Assembly: GCA_002383165.1 (NCBI GenBank)
Contig: DFXK01000012.1
Span: 22,108-86,107, forward strand
Length of the DNA: 64,000 bases
Direction: 5' to 3'
Origin: Flavobacteriales bacterium UBA4110
GTDB taxonomy: Bacteria > Bacteroidota > Bacteroidia > Flavobacteriales > Weeksellaceae
This document shows, in pieces, positions 52,703 through 60,567 of this stretch. The position numbers were made by a program, and so were the translations under genes. The notes below the pieces were generated by a model, which saw nothing but the letters and a program-made list of their open reading frames with translations, had not been told where the DNA came from and did no database searches. Positions within the stretch are counted from its first letter, which is position 1, and every line of letters begins with the position of its first letter.

Positions 52703-53580
52703 TACTCATCATATTTTTTAATTGCATCCTTATATTTCCACCTTCTGTGCGACCACAGCCAGTTATCTGGTCTTTTTCTAATGGTATTTTCTAGCAATTT
52801 ATGAAACTTTCTTACTACCTCGTGTTCTACAAAACGTTCACCATCCGGATAAATTCTATGATAATTGACCTGATAAAATCCTCTTTTCACTTTTTTCATC
52901 TCACAGTATATGAATACCATATCCATCCTCGTAGAAAGTTTATCATACCCAATGAACGCTGGCGTTTTCTGATTTAGAAATTTTAAACCGTAATTGACGT
53001 GCGAGGAATGAGGTGTTTGATCTGCGACAAACATATATACAGAATCTCCATCATTTGGAGTTCGGAAAATATGTTTTATCACTTCGTTGGCTTCCAAAGA
53101 TTTATTATTAAACCTGTTGCGAACCATTTTTATTTTTTGCTCCCAGAATGTACTGTTCATTTTTCTGTAAACAGGATGGCAGTTTTTCTGAGGAATAATA
53201 GTTGCCAAAGCATTAAACCATTCCCAGTTAAAAACGTGTCCGGATAATAAAATTATATTTTTTCCTTCAGCTTTTGCATCGTGGAATAGTTGCTGATTCA
53301 AATGCTGCATCCTGACTCTGGATTCTGTCTTGGAGATTGTGAAGGCTTTTAGCATCTCAGCTAGATAATCACAGAAATTAGAGAAGAAAAGTTTAGAAAT
53401 ATTTTTTATTTCTTTATCTGATTTATCGGGAAAAGCATTTCTCAGATTTTCCAAAACAACATCTTTTCTGTAACCGATAACGTAATAATTCAAAAAAAAC
53501 ATTATATCCGAAAAGAAATATAATACTTTTAAAGAAAATCTGGAAATCAATAGTAATATGCTAAATAGGAATTGATTCAA
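52702..53580 (-). CDS. LpxL/HtrB-type lipid A acyltransferase family protein
   Basis: The 292-residue protein has the LPLAT active-site motif HVFNWE (His115, Glu120), the start NQFLFSILLLISRFSLKVLY with a membrane anchor, and the motif DVVLENLRNAFPDKSDKE. It should add a secondary acyl chain to lipid A or a related lipid at the inner membrane. I choose a TTG start at 53580. The longer frame to an ATG at 53655 would leave only 13 bases to the divergent gene and would cover a TATATTTG promoter box at 53606-53599, 18 bases before the TTG. Confidence 0.82.
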   Translation of the reverse strand: MNQFLFSILLLISRFSLKVLYFFSDIMFFLNYYVIGYRKDVVLENLRNAFPDKSDKEIKNISKLFFSNFCDYLAEMLKAFTISKTESRVRMQHLNQQLFHDAKAEGKNIILLSGHVFNWEWFNALATIIPQKNCHPVYRKMNSTFWEQKIKMVRNRFNNKSLEANEVIKHIFRTPNDGDSVYMFVADQTPHSSHVNYGLKFLNQKTPAFIGYDKLSTRMDMVFIYCEMKKVKRGFYQVNYHRIYPDGERFVEHEVVRKFHKLLENTIRKRPDNWLWSHRRWKYKDAIKKYDE

Positions 53581-53598
53581 TGGTGTAATGAATATTGG

Positions 53599-53606
53599 CA
53601 AATATA
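53599..53606 (-). promoter_or_regulatory. -7 box of the acyltransferase operon
   Basis: TATATTTG on the minus strand fits the consensus. A short leader to the TTG at 53580 would follow. Confidence 0.5.
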
Positions 53607-53668
53607 CTGAAAAATGGCTAGATTTTTGTTTATCTTCGGGGTTAAATATAATCATCTTTTAAGATATC

Positions 53669-54214
53669 ATGAAAAAAACAGTTCATAAATTGCTTTTAGC
53701 CACTAGCTTATTGACATTATCTTTTTACAGTTCGCAATCCGCAGTAAACACTTTGTCTAAAGAGCAAATTGAGGCTAAGAAAAAAGCTGTTGCTGAAGAA
53801 AAAGCAAAATTACCAAAACCATATCATCCTGAAGCTAATGCTTCTTTGGATATAAAGAAATCGATAGATCAAGCTAAAAAAGAACATAAAAATGTAATGA
53901 TCCAAGCGGGCGGTAATTGGTGCATTTGGTGTTTGAGATTTAATGATTACTTTCAGAAAACCCCAGAACTTAAGAAGATCGTTGATGACAACTATGTGTA
54001 TTATCATCTGAACTGGTCACCGGAAAATAAAAACGAAAAGGTCTTTGCAAGTTATGGTAATCCTGGAGATAAATTCGGTTATCCTGTTTTTATAGTCTTG
54101 GATGAAAATGGCAATCAAATTCATACTCAAGACAGCGGAGTTCTGGAAGATGGAAAAGGCTATAGTTTAGAAAAAGTAAAAGATTTCCTTACAGCCTGGA
54201 CGCCCAAAAAATAA
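53669..54214 (+). CDS. Exported thioredoxin-fold protein (Thioredoxin_7 / DUF255-like)
   Basis: The 181-residue protein has a signal peptide (HKLLLATSLLTLSFYSSQSA). It has a thioredoxin-like domain with the active site GNWCIWCLRFNDYF, and YPVFIVLDENG as the cis-Pro region. The CxxC faces the periplasm. It probably supplies reductant or checks disulfides. It is transcribed divergently from the acyltransferase operon and ends in a bidirectional hairpin. Confidence 0.83.
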   Translation: MKKTVHKLLLATSLLTLSFYSSQSAVNTLSKEQIEAKKKAVAEEKAKLPKPYHPEANASLDIKKSIDQAKKEHKNVMIQAGGNWCIWCLRFNDYFQKTPELKKIVDDNYVYYHLNWSPENKNEKVFASYGNPGDKFGYPVFIVLDENGNQIHTQDSGVLEDGKGYSLEKVKDFLTAWTPKK

Positions 54215-54225
54215 AATAATTGACA

Positions 54226-54260
54226 AAAAAAAACCACTTCGAATTGAAGTGGTTTTTTTA
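54226..54260. terminator. Bidirectional terminator between thioredoxin-like and rplI genes
   Basis: AAAAACCACTTC pairs with GAAGTGGTTTTT around GAATT, with T tracts on both strands, at the convergent ends of the two genes. Confidence 0.85.
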
Positions 54261-54277
54261 TGAAATATCTTGTTATC

Positions 54278-54778
54278 TTAAGCTTCTTCAGTTTTAGGAG
54301 CATCCTCTTTCTTAGCAGGAGCTTCAACCGGAGCATCAGAAACGATATCAAACTCATAGTTATACTCAACATTTCTGTGAAGTCTAACTAGTGCAGAGAA
54401 TTTACCTGTTCTTTTAATAGTGTTACCAGGGATTTTGATATATTTTTTATCAACTACTACACCAGCTTTTGCTAAAGCAGCAGCTAGGTCAGCATTATTG
54501 ATAGAACCGAACAATTTATCGCCAGCACCAACTTTTGCAGGAATAGTGATAGAAGTTTTCTTTAATTGATCTACTACGCCATTTGCCGCAGCTACCAATT
54601 TAGCTTCTTCTTCTTTTCTGGATTCCAAAGTAGCTTCCAATTGAGCTTTGTTCTTTGGAGTTGCCAATAGTGCAAAACCTTGAGGAATCAAGAAGTTTCT
54701 TGCGTAACCAGGTTTTACGTTTACAGTATCAAACTCAAGTCCTAAGTTTTCTACATCTTTTTTTAGGATAATTTCCAT
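54278..54778 (-). CDS. rplI: 50S ribosomal protein L9
   Basis: The 166-residue protein has the L9 N-terminal signature IILKKDVENLGLEFDTVNVK, GYARNFLIPQGFA, the long connecting helix, and a C-terminal domain with LFGSINNADLAAAL. A short acidic and proline-rich extension (VEAPAKKEDAPKTEEA) follows, which is longer than the E. coli protein. It is the last gene of the rpsF-rpsR-rplI operon, with a low-complexity repeat before it. Confidence 0.95.
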   Translation of the reverse strand: MEIILKKDVENLGLEFDTVNVKPGYARNFLIPQGFALLATPKNKAQLEATLESRKEEEAKLVAAANGVVDQLKKTSITIPAKVGAGDKLFGSINNADLAAALAKAGVVVDKKYIKIPGNTIKRTGKFSALVRLHRNVEYNYEFDIVSDAPVEAPAKKEDAPKTEEA

Positions 54779-54795
54779 TGTTGTTGTCTTGTTTA

Positions 54796-54878
54796 GATTC
54801 TAGAAGTTAGAGGTTAGAAATAAGAAGTTAGAAAGTCTAATATCTGAGATCCAATATCTAATATCTAAAACAGTTAGA
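54796..54878 (+). repeat. Word-shuffled low-complexity inverted repeat in the ribosomal protein operon
   Basis: The left part contains words such as AGAAGTTAGAGGTTAGAAAT, and the right part CTAATATCTGAGATCCAATA and AATATCTAATATCTAAAA in the opposite purine sense. It sits between rpsR and rplI inside a core operon and shares the word TCTAATATCT with the copy at 61663-61710. Confidence 0.5.
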
Positions 54879-54941
54879 ATTAAATTATTATTCAGCAACA
54901 AAAGAAGCAGGCGAACCTACTTCTTTTATTATTTTTTGTTC

Positions 54942-55244
54942 TTATTTCAAAAGATCCGCTACGTACGGCATCAAAGCAAGATGTCTTGCTCTTTTGATAG
55001 CTGCAGACACTTTTCTTTGGTATTTAAGAGAAGTTCCTGTATATCTTCTTGGTAAGATTTTACCTTGTTCGTTTACAAACTGAAGAAGGAAGTCAGCATC
55101 TTTATAATCTACGTGCTTAATTCCAAATTTTTTAAATCTACAGTATTTCTTTTCAGATTTTGTATTGATATCAAGTGGAGTAAGAAATTTTACTTCCGAT
55201 TCGCCCCCGGCAGAGGCTTGTTTTGCCATATCATCTATTGCCAT
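54942..55244 (-). CDS. rpsR: 30S ribosomal protein S18
   Basis: The 100-residue protein has the S18 core KKFGIKHVDYKDADFLLQFV, ILPRRYTGTSLKYQRKVSAA and KRARHLALMPYV. The N-terminal 25 residues are longer than in E. coli, as in other Bacteroidota. It is cotranscribed with rpsF. Confidence 0.96.
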   Translation of the reverse strand: MAIDDMAKQASAGGESEVKFLTPLDINTKSEKKYCRFKKFGIKHVDYKDADFLLQFVNEQGKILPRRYTGTSLKYQRKVSAAIKRARHLALMPYVADLLK

Positions 55245-55269
55245 TGTTTTAAATTTTAAAGGTTAATAA

Positions 55270-55611
55270 TTAAGCTTTAGCAGATTTTACTTTGCTTCTT
55301 CTTGTTACTGCATATTCTACAGCGTGTTTGTCAAGTTTAGTCGTTAGGTAACGGATAACTCTCTCATCACGTTTGTAAGCAGTTTCTAGATCAGCAACTA
55401 CAGTTCCTTCTCCTTTGAATTCGATCAAGGTATAAAAACCATTCTTTTTCAATTGGATTGGATAAGCCAATTTTTTAAGTCCCCAATTTTCTTTGGCAAC
55501 GATTTCGCAATTGTTTGAAGTCAATAGATCTTCAAATTTTTTCACTGCTTCCTCCACCTGAGCATCAGATAGAACGGGAGTTAAAATGAAAACAGTTTCG
55601 TAATTGTTCAT
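55270..55611 (-). CDS. rpsF: 30S ribosomal protein S6
   Basis: The 113-residue protein has the S6 pattern NYETVFILTPVLSDAQVEEA, ENWGLKKLAYPIQLKKNGFY and RDERVIRYLTTKLDKHAVEY. It is the first gene of the rpsF-rpsR-rplI operon. Its promoter is at 55646-55675. Confidence 0.96.
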   Translation of the reverse strand: MNNYETVFILTPVLSDAQVEEAVKKFEDLLTSNNCEIVAKENWGLKKLAYPIQLKKNGFYTLIEFKGEGTVVADLETAYKRDERVIRYLTTKLDKHAVEYAVTRRSKVKSAKA

Positions 55612-55645
55612 AATGTTAATTAATTTTAATTAAAAATTCGAGTTG

Positions 55646-55675
55646 CAAAAGTACAACTTTTTTCTGAACTACAAT
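55646..55675 (-). promoter_or_regulatory. Promoter of the rpsF-rpsR-rplI operon
   Basis: On the minus strand, ATTG (55675-55672) is followed after 18 bases by TACTTTTG (55653-55646). The -33 box has one mismatch to TTTG. The leader to the rpsF ATG is about 30 bases. Confidence 0.55.
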
Positions 55676-55683
55676 ATTTATAA

Positions 55684-55712
55684 CGAAAAAACCTGCAGAA
55701 TTTCTGCAGGTT
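55684..55712 (-). terminator. Terminator of the second T9SS protein gene
   Basis: AACCTGCAGAA pairs with TTCTGCAGGTT around one base (in effect a short loop) and is followed by T on the minus strand. Confidence 0.75.
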
Positions 55713-55735
55713 AATTTAACAACATGATTTAGATT

Positions 55736-57271
55736 TTATTTCTTGATCACTTTTGTAGAAGTTGTAGAACCATCTTCCATTGTAGTAGTTACAACATAAA
55801 CGCCTGAATTAAATTTAGTGAAATCAATTTTAGACGTCGCTTCATTTAAATCTTCAGTTAATAATTGCTTGCCTGTTACATCAAATACTTTAACAGATTT
55901 GATTTTTCCTTGAGCTTCAATATTGAAGATATCTTTAACCGGGTTTGGATAAGCTTTGATGCCGTTTTTGGAAACGTCGTTAACAGCTAATTGTCCAATG
56001 TTTAAAGTATAATCTTCAACTTGTCCATAACCAGAAGTACCACAAGGTGTCAAATTAGGAGTTAATGATGCATCATGCAATCTAACTCTCATACGTGTAC
56101 TTCCAATGGTAGCGGTTGCTGGGATAGTGATAGAACCCGTCCACGGAGATTTTTTTGTAGGAGTTACTAAAACTTGTTCACCGGCATCATTGAAGTCTTT
56201 GTCATTGTTCAAATCAATCCAAACTAACACTTGGTCAGAAGCATATGAAGTTCCACTGAATGTAGCTGTAAAAGTATAAGTGGAGCCAGCTGTCACTTCA
56301 CCAACAACCGAAGTGAAATCTTCGTAACCAGCAGTTGCAGTTGAATTATTGTTAATATTAGCAAAAGTGACATTGCTTATCTTCTCAAAACTTGTAGATG
56401 TTGCACCTGCAGTACAATAGGTTGGTGCCATAGTTGTAAATGAATATACTGTACATCCAGTTGCGGAGCCAGCTGTATTCTTAGCAACAACTTTCCAATA
56501 GTATGTGGAAGATGGATCTAAGTTAGCTGCCGTATAAGATGTTCCAGAAACATTGCTTACTAATGTTGTAGGGTCTGTGTTTTTATCTAGGTAAACGTCA
56601 TAAGAATCTGCAACGCCTGTAGTTGGAGCTGTCCATGATAATGTTTGAGAAAGATAAGCAAGATTTGTTGCTCCATTTGCAGGAGCAGTTAATGCTGCAC
56701 AGCCAGGAGCGGTTGTAGGAGCTGCTTCAATACTTACATCATCGATATGAATTGAAAACATATCTGTAGAATTATAGTGTCTGAAAGCAATGTAAACCTG
56801 CGATTGACCAGCAAATGCGCTTAAATCAATTGTTTTTGTGTAAAATACACCACCATCACCATTAGAAGCTGCGTTTTCTGTAAGCAGCGGCGTGGTTGCT
56901 AAAAATCCTGCAACGGTATTCGTCGTTGCTGCATAAACTGAATAGGTTTCTTCTGCCCAATCTGGATCTTGTGCTTTTACTTTGAATTTAAGTATTGCAG
57001 AAGTCGCAGTAGAAAGATTAATAGCTGGTGAAACGATGTAATTATTAGGAGTTAAAGCTGATGATGAGGCATTGTCATAAGAGTATGAGGCAATAGCACC
57101 AGTGTAACCAGTTCCTAGATTAACAGTTTCCCAGTTGTAACCATCTCCATCTTGATCATAAAGAGTCCAGTCTGAGATATCTTCATCATCAAAATTGTCT
57201 GAAAAGTAAGTTTGGGCGAAACCAAACATTGGTAAAGCCACAAAGGCAAGCCGGAGTAAAGTTTTTTTCAT
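55736..57271 (-). CDS. Secreted multidomain protein with T9SS type A sorting domain
   Basis: The 511-residue protein has a signal peptide (LRLAFVALPMFGFAQTYFSD). A choice-of-anchor-like domain follows (FDDEDISDWTLYDQDGDGYN, residues about 22-185). Then come a fibronectin type III-like domain (TLSWTAPTTGVADSYDVYLD, about 192-282), a GEVED domain (NDKDFNDAGEQVL and GYGQVEDYTLNIG, about 300-428), and a T9SS sorting tail (IKAYPNPVKDIFNIEAQGKI, then GVYVVTTTMEDGSTTSTKVI). It is probably an exported adhesin or matrix protein. The 256 bases upstream of it hold no gene. Confidence 0.85.
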   Translation of the reverse strand: MKKTLLRLAFVALPMFGFAQTYFSDNFDDEDISDWTLYDQDGDGYNWETVNLGTGYTGAIASYSYDNASSSALTPNNYIVSPAINLSTATSAILKFKVKAQDPDWAEETYSVYAATTNTVAGFLATTPLLTENAASNGDGGVFYTKTIDLSAFAGQSQVYIAFRHYNSTDMFSIHIDDVSIEAAPTTAPGCAALTAPANGATNLAYLSQTLSWTAPTTGVADSYDVYLDKNTDPTTLVSNVSGTSYTAANLDPSSTYYWKVVAKNTAGSATGCTVYSFTTMAPTYCTAGATSTSFEKISNVTFANINNNSTATAGYEDFTSVVGEVTAGSTYTFTATFSGTSYASDQVLVWIDLNNDKDFNDAGEQVLVTPTKKSPWTGSITIPATATIGSTRMRVRLHDASLTPNLTPCGTSGYGQVEDYTLNIGQLAVNDVSKNGIKAYPNPVKDIFNIEAQGKIKSVKVFDVTGKQLLTEDLNEATSKIDFTKFNSGVYVVTTTMEDGSTTSTKVIKK

Positions 57272-57527
57272 AAGACATTTTTTTTAAATTCTCTCAAATT
57301 TAACGAAATAACTCTAAAATAACCAAATTTAATTGAGTAAAATTATTAATAATATAGGAAAATTTAGATTTTATTGTAAATTGAATTATTTAAATATTCA
57401 ATTATAAATATGAAATATTCAAATAATTTTCTTAAATCATACAATATTTAGAATCATATTGTTTAAAATTTTCTTAAAAAATGAAAAATAAAAAAATTAA
57501 ATATATGTTTAATGAAAATATTGAATA

Positions 57528-58361
57528 TCAGTATTTTAAACTTCCTGGTCTATGAAGCCGAATAATATTTGCTCCTTTTTCTAATAACTTCTGATGTAAG
57601 TCTAATGTTTCTTTTTCAACGTCATTTGCTTGTTTTCCGAGCGGTTTGTAAATAAAAGATTTTTTAGAAATTCCAGCAAGAATCGGAAATTTTCCAAATC
57701 CAATGTACTCAAAATCCTCAATCATTTTATATTGGTCTTCAACTGTTTTTCCAAAGCCAAATCCAGGGTCGAGAATAATATCTTTAATTCCTTTCTGTCT
57801 TAAAAGATTGACTTTTTCTGAGAAAAATCTGTTGATAGAAATAATAATATCATCAAATTTAATTTTATCGTGCATTGATTCATAAGTCGGATTAATATGC
57901 ATCAATATATAAGGTAAACTTGTTTTTGCAACGGTGTCCAAAAGTTCAGAATCAAACTGTCCTGCAGAAATATCATTCACAATATCAATTCCTTCATCAT
58001 AACCAAACTTTACAACATCTGAATAAAATGTATCCAGAGAAATCAAACTTTCCGGAAATTCTTTTTTGATTAATGAAATCACATTTCCTATTCTTCTGAC
58101 TTCTTCATCAGCTTTCAAATATTCAGCATTCGGACGGGTTGATTGTGCGCCAACGTCAATAATTGTTGCCCCGTTTTTTAATAAATTTTCCGCTTGTTGT
58201 AAAGCTGATTTCTCGTTGTTGAATTTTCCGCCATCAGAAAAAGAATCCGGAGTCAGATTCAAGATTCCCATTAATTTTGCTTTTGACAAATCAACCAATC
58301 TGCCGTTACAATTGATTGAAAAAAACTTTGATTGATTAGAATTGGTAATAGAAAATTCCAT
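57528..58361 (-). CDS. folP: Dihydropteroate synthase
   Basis: The 277-residue enzyme joins p-aminobenzoate to dihydropterin pyrophosphate in folate synthesis. It is the target of sulfonamides. Signatures are LMGILNLTPDSFSDGG, IDVGAQSTRPNAEYL, DPGFGFGKTVEDQY and RLHRPG. No other folate gene is adjacent. It has no clear terminator in the 256-base AT-rich stretch downstream, before the T9SS gene. Confidence 0.94.
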   Translation of the reverse strand: MEFSITNSNQSKFFSINCNGRLVDLSKAKLMGILNLTPDSFSDGGKFNNEKSALQQAENLLKNGATIIDVGAQSTRPNAEYLKADEEVRRIGNVISLIKKEFPESLISLDTFYSDVVKFGYDEGIDIVNDISAGQFDSELLDTVAKTSLPYILMHINPTYESMHDKIKFDDIIISINRFFSEKVNLLRQKGIKDIILDPGFGFGKTVEDQYKMIEDFEYIGFGKFPILAGISKKSFIYKPLGKQANDVEKETLDLHQKLLEKGANIIRLHRPGSLKY

Positions 58362-58411
58362 TTGAAATTTTAATAAGAATGTAAAGTAAATTTTGTGTGA
58401 AAAATATTATT

Positions 58412-59479
58412 TTAATGAGTCAAAGCGTAGACAGCGAAGCTTGCTAACCAATGATCGCCGCCATAATTGCCTTGAAAAATAATTGGTAATGAGTTTTCTA
58501 TGAATTTTTCCCTTGACTTTTCAAACTGTTTTCTAATAAAATTCTTTTCTGGTAAAGCATCGATAATATTTTTCATTGCCCAAGCTTTCGAAAATGATAA
58601 TCCCACAAGATGAACGGTTTGATAGTCATTAACATCACTTATGATAGGAATTTGTTCAATGTTTTCTAAGCTTCTTTTTTCATAAAACTGATTCAGCCAT
58701 TTTTCAAAGTCTTTCTGAGGCAAAATTCTGCTCATCAATTCTGCAATTTCTAAACTTGGCGAAAAGAAATCACTACCGTCTGGTTCCAGATAAGCTGGTG
58801 TTTTAGTATTGTTTAAATAGAAAATTTTAGCTTTTTCAGATAATTCTTTCTCAAATGATGTATCTCCAACTTGTCTTGCCCAATCGATGGCGAAACTCAT
58901 TGCGAATGCGGTATTGGGATGAACGCCGGTTCTATTAGGATAAGTTTGTTTTGGTAAATAAGCTTTCCAAAGCCTCAGAATTTCATCTGTCAAAGGTTTT
59001 AAATTTTGATGCCAGATTTTGGCTTTTGGATGATTCCATCTTGCTAATTCTTCATCTAGTTTCAGAATCCAAGCCCAACCATAAGTTCTCTCAAAGTTTT
59101 GCGCCACTTGATATTTGGTAAAATAAGACGCTTCTTCTTTTATTTTTTCAGGCGAAAATGATTTATCTAGAATTGAAATAATTTTATCTTTATTTTCTAA
59201 ATCCGGAACAGTTCTCAATAATCTCAGCAGCATCCAATGTCCGTGGACAGAGCTATGCCAATCAAAACAACCATAAAAACTCGGATGCAGTTCTTTTGGA
59301 GTCAAAATCGCATCTTTCTCAGTATTGATAACGTGTGCAGTTTTATTCGGATACTCTTGATTGATACACTTCAACGGCATCGAGGCAAGCTTGCTGGCCA
59401 TTTCTGTTGTCAGTTCCAATTTCTGTTGAGCATTGATGAAGACAGTTGATACTAGAAAAAAAGAAACGGCAAATCGCAT
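58412..59479 (-). CDS. DUF2891 family secreted protein
   Basis: The 355-residue protein has a signal peptide (FAVSFFLVSTVFINAQQ) and the DUF2891 signature HPSFYGCFDWHSSVHGHWML. It is helix-rich, with tryptophan and proline patterns like those of alpha/alpha-barrel proteins. The family has no assigned reaction, though a glycan-related role has been suggested from the fold. It is divergent from the DUF1599 gene and upstream of folP in the same direction. Confidence 0.82.
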   Translation of the reverse strand: MRFAVSFFLVSTVFINAQQKLELTTEMASKLASMPLKCINQEYPNKTAHVINTEKDAILTPKELHPSFYGCFDWHSSVHGHWMLLRLLRTVPDLENKDKIISILDKSFSPEKIKEEASYFTKYQVAQNFERTYGWAWILKLDEELARWNHPKAKIWHQNLKPLTDEILRLWKAYLPKQTYPNRTGVHPNTAFAMSFAIDWARQVGDTSFEKELSEKAKIFYLNNTKTPAYLEPDGSDFFSPSLEIAELMSRILPQKDFEKWLNQFYEKRSLENIEQIPIISDVNDYQTVHLVGLSFSKAWAMKNIIDALPEKNFIRKQFEKSREKFIENSLPIIFQGNYGGDHWLASFAVYALTH

Positions 59480-59532
59480 AGAATAATTTTAGAGTCATAA
59501 AAATAGATAATTTTTCTGGTTAGCAATCAAAA

Positions 59533-59560
59533 TTTGAAAACAACTAAATTTGTATCTTTG
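59533..59560 (+). promoter_or_regulatory. Promoter of the DUF1599 gene
   Basis: TTTG at 59533-59536 and TATCTTTG at 59553-59560, separated by 16 bases, match the Bacteroidota consensus with a slightly short spacer. Confidence 0.45.
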
Positions 59561-59577
59561 ACCAATTAGACAGATTT

Positions 59578-60120
59578 ATGCACAATACTTCCGCTCAGTT
59601 TGACGACGTTATCAAGGTTTGTAGAGACCTTTTTCAAAAGAAAATGAAAGATTATGGAACCGCCTGGCGCGTTCTTCGCCCAAGTTCTATCACAGACCAG
59701 ATCTACATCAAAGTCAGCAGAATCAGAACGTTGCAAATGACGGATGTGAAAATGGTGGATGAAAGTGAGGAGGACGAATTCATTGCGATTATTAATTATT
59801 CTATTATTGGATTGATTCAGTTGGAGAAAGGTTTTTCTGATGAACTGAATGCCAATCCTGATGACATCATCAACCTTTACGATTCTTACGCTCAAAAAGC
59901 AAAAGAGCTGATGGAACGCAAAAATCACGATTATGGTGAAGCTTGGAGAGATATGAGAATTTCGTCCATTACAGATTTGATTTATCAAAAAGTTTTAAGA
60001 ACTAAACAGATAGAAGATAATCAAGGAAAAACTTTGGTTTCCGAAGGTTTGGATGCCAACTATTTTGATATGTTGAATTATGCTGTTTTTTGTCTTATAA
60101 AGATGGAAGTCGGAGGTTAG
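59578..60120 (+). CDS. DUF1599 domain protein with internal duplication
   Basis: The 180-residue protein is built from two similar halves. Each holds a KKMKDYGTAWRVLRPSSITD or RKNHDYGEAWRDMRISSITD motif followed by Q.Y.KV.R or IYQKVLR. DUF1599 is linked to nucleotide-modification systems in some phages, but the cellular members are uncharacterised. The last residues MEVGG are encoded by low-complexity repeat that continues into the next unit. The neighbouring genes BT_3928-like, terB-like and tpiA follow in the same direction. Confidence 0.82.
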   Translation: MHNTSAQFDDVIKVCRDLFQKKMKDYGTAWRVLRPSSITDQIYIKVSRIRTLQMTDVKMVDESEEDEFIAIINYSIIGLIQLEKGFSDELNANPDDIINLYDSYAQKAKELMERKNHDYGEAWRDMRISSITDLIYQKVLRTKQIEDNQGKTLVSEGLDANYFDMLNYAVFCLIKMEVGG

Positions 60121-60561
60121 AAGATGGAAGTTTTACAAAATAATGTCTAACGATGAGTTTTAAATTTGAAAAATTAATTATTTGGCAAAAGTCGATGGAT
60201 TTTGGAGAAGAGATATTTCTAATTTCCAAAGATTTTCCAAAAGATGAAATGTTTAATTTGACTTCTCAAATAAGAAGAGCAGTGGATTCTATTGCATTGA
60301 ATATTTCTGAAGGTTCAATTTTACAATCCACACCTGAGTTTAAAAGGTTTTTATGTTTTTCAATTCGGTCTCTGGCAGAAGTAGTAACGTGCTTATATAA
60401 AGCAAAAAATAGAAAATATATTTCTGAAGGAAAATTCAAAGAATTATATAACGAATCATATCAATTAATGAATCAAATTATTGGATTCAGAAACCAACTA
60501 AAAGATTAATCTATGCATCGTATTGTCAACATCCATCTTCCATCCTCTAACTTCCATCTCT
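60101..60561 (+). mobile_element. Four-helix-bundle unit flanked by inverted low-complexity repeats (copy 2)
   Basis: The left flank (60101-60130, GATGGAAGTCGGAGGTTAGA and following) and the right flank (60530-60561, CATCTTCCATCCTCTAACTT and following) are imperfect inverted repeats around the gene at 60153. The left flank contains the stop codon of the DUF1599 gene. The layout is the same as that at 4897-5426. Confidence 0.45.
60153..60509 (+). CDS. Four helix bundle protein (23S rRNA intervening-sequence protein family), second copy
   Basis: The 118-residue protein has the same skeleton as the copy at 5011: SFKFEKLIIWQKSMDFG, LTSQIRRAVDSIALNISEGS, EFKRFLCFSIRSLAEVVTC. By eye the two share somewhat under half of their residues, so they are old paralogues rather than a recent duplication. 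It lies inside the putative DUF1599-to-tpiA operon, between repeat flanks. Its function is unknown. Confidence 0.85.
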   Translation: MSFKFEKLIIWQKSMDFGEEIFLISKDFPKDEMFNLTSQIRRAVDSIALNISEGSILQSTPEFKRFLCFSIRSLAEVVTCLYKAKNRKYISEGKFKELYNESYQLMNQIIGFRNQLKD

Positions 60562-60567
60562 AAAATT

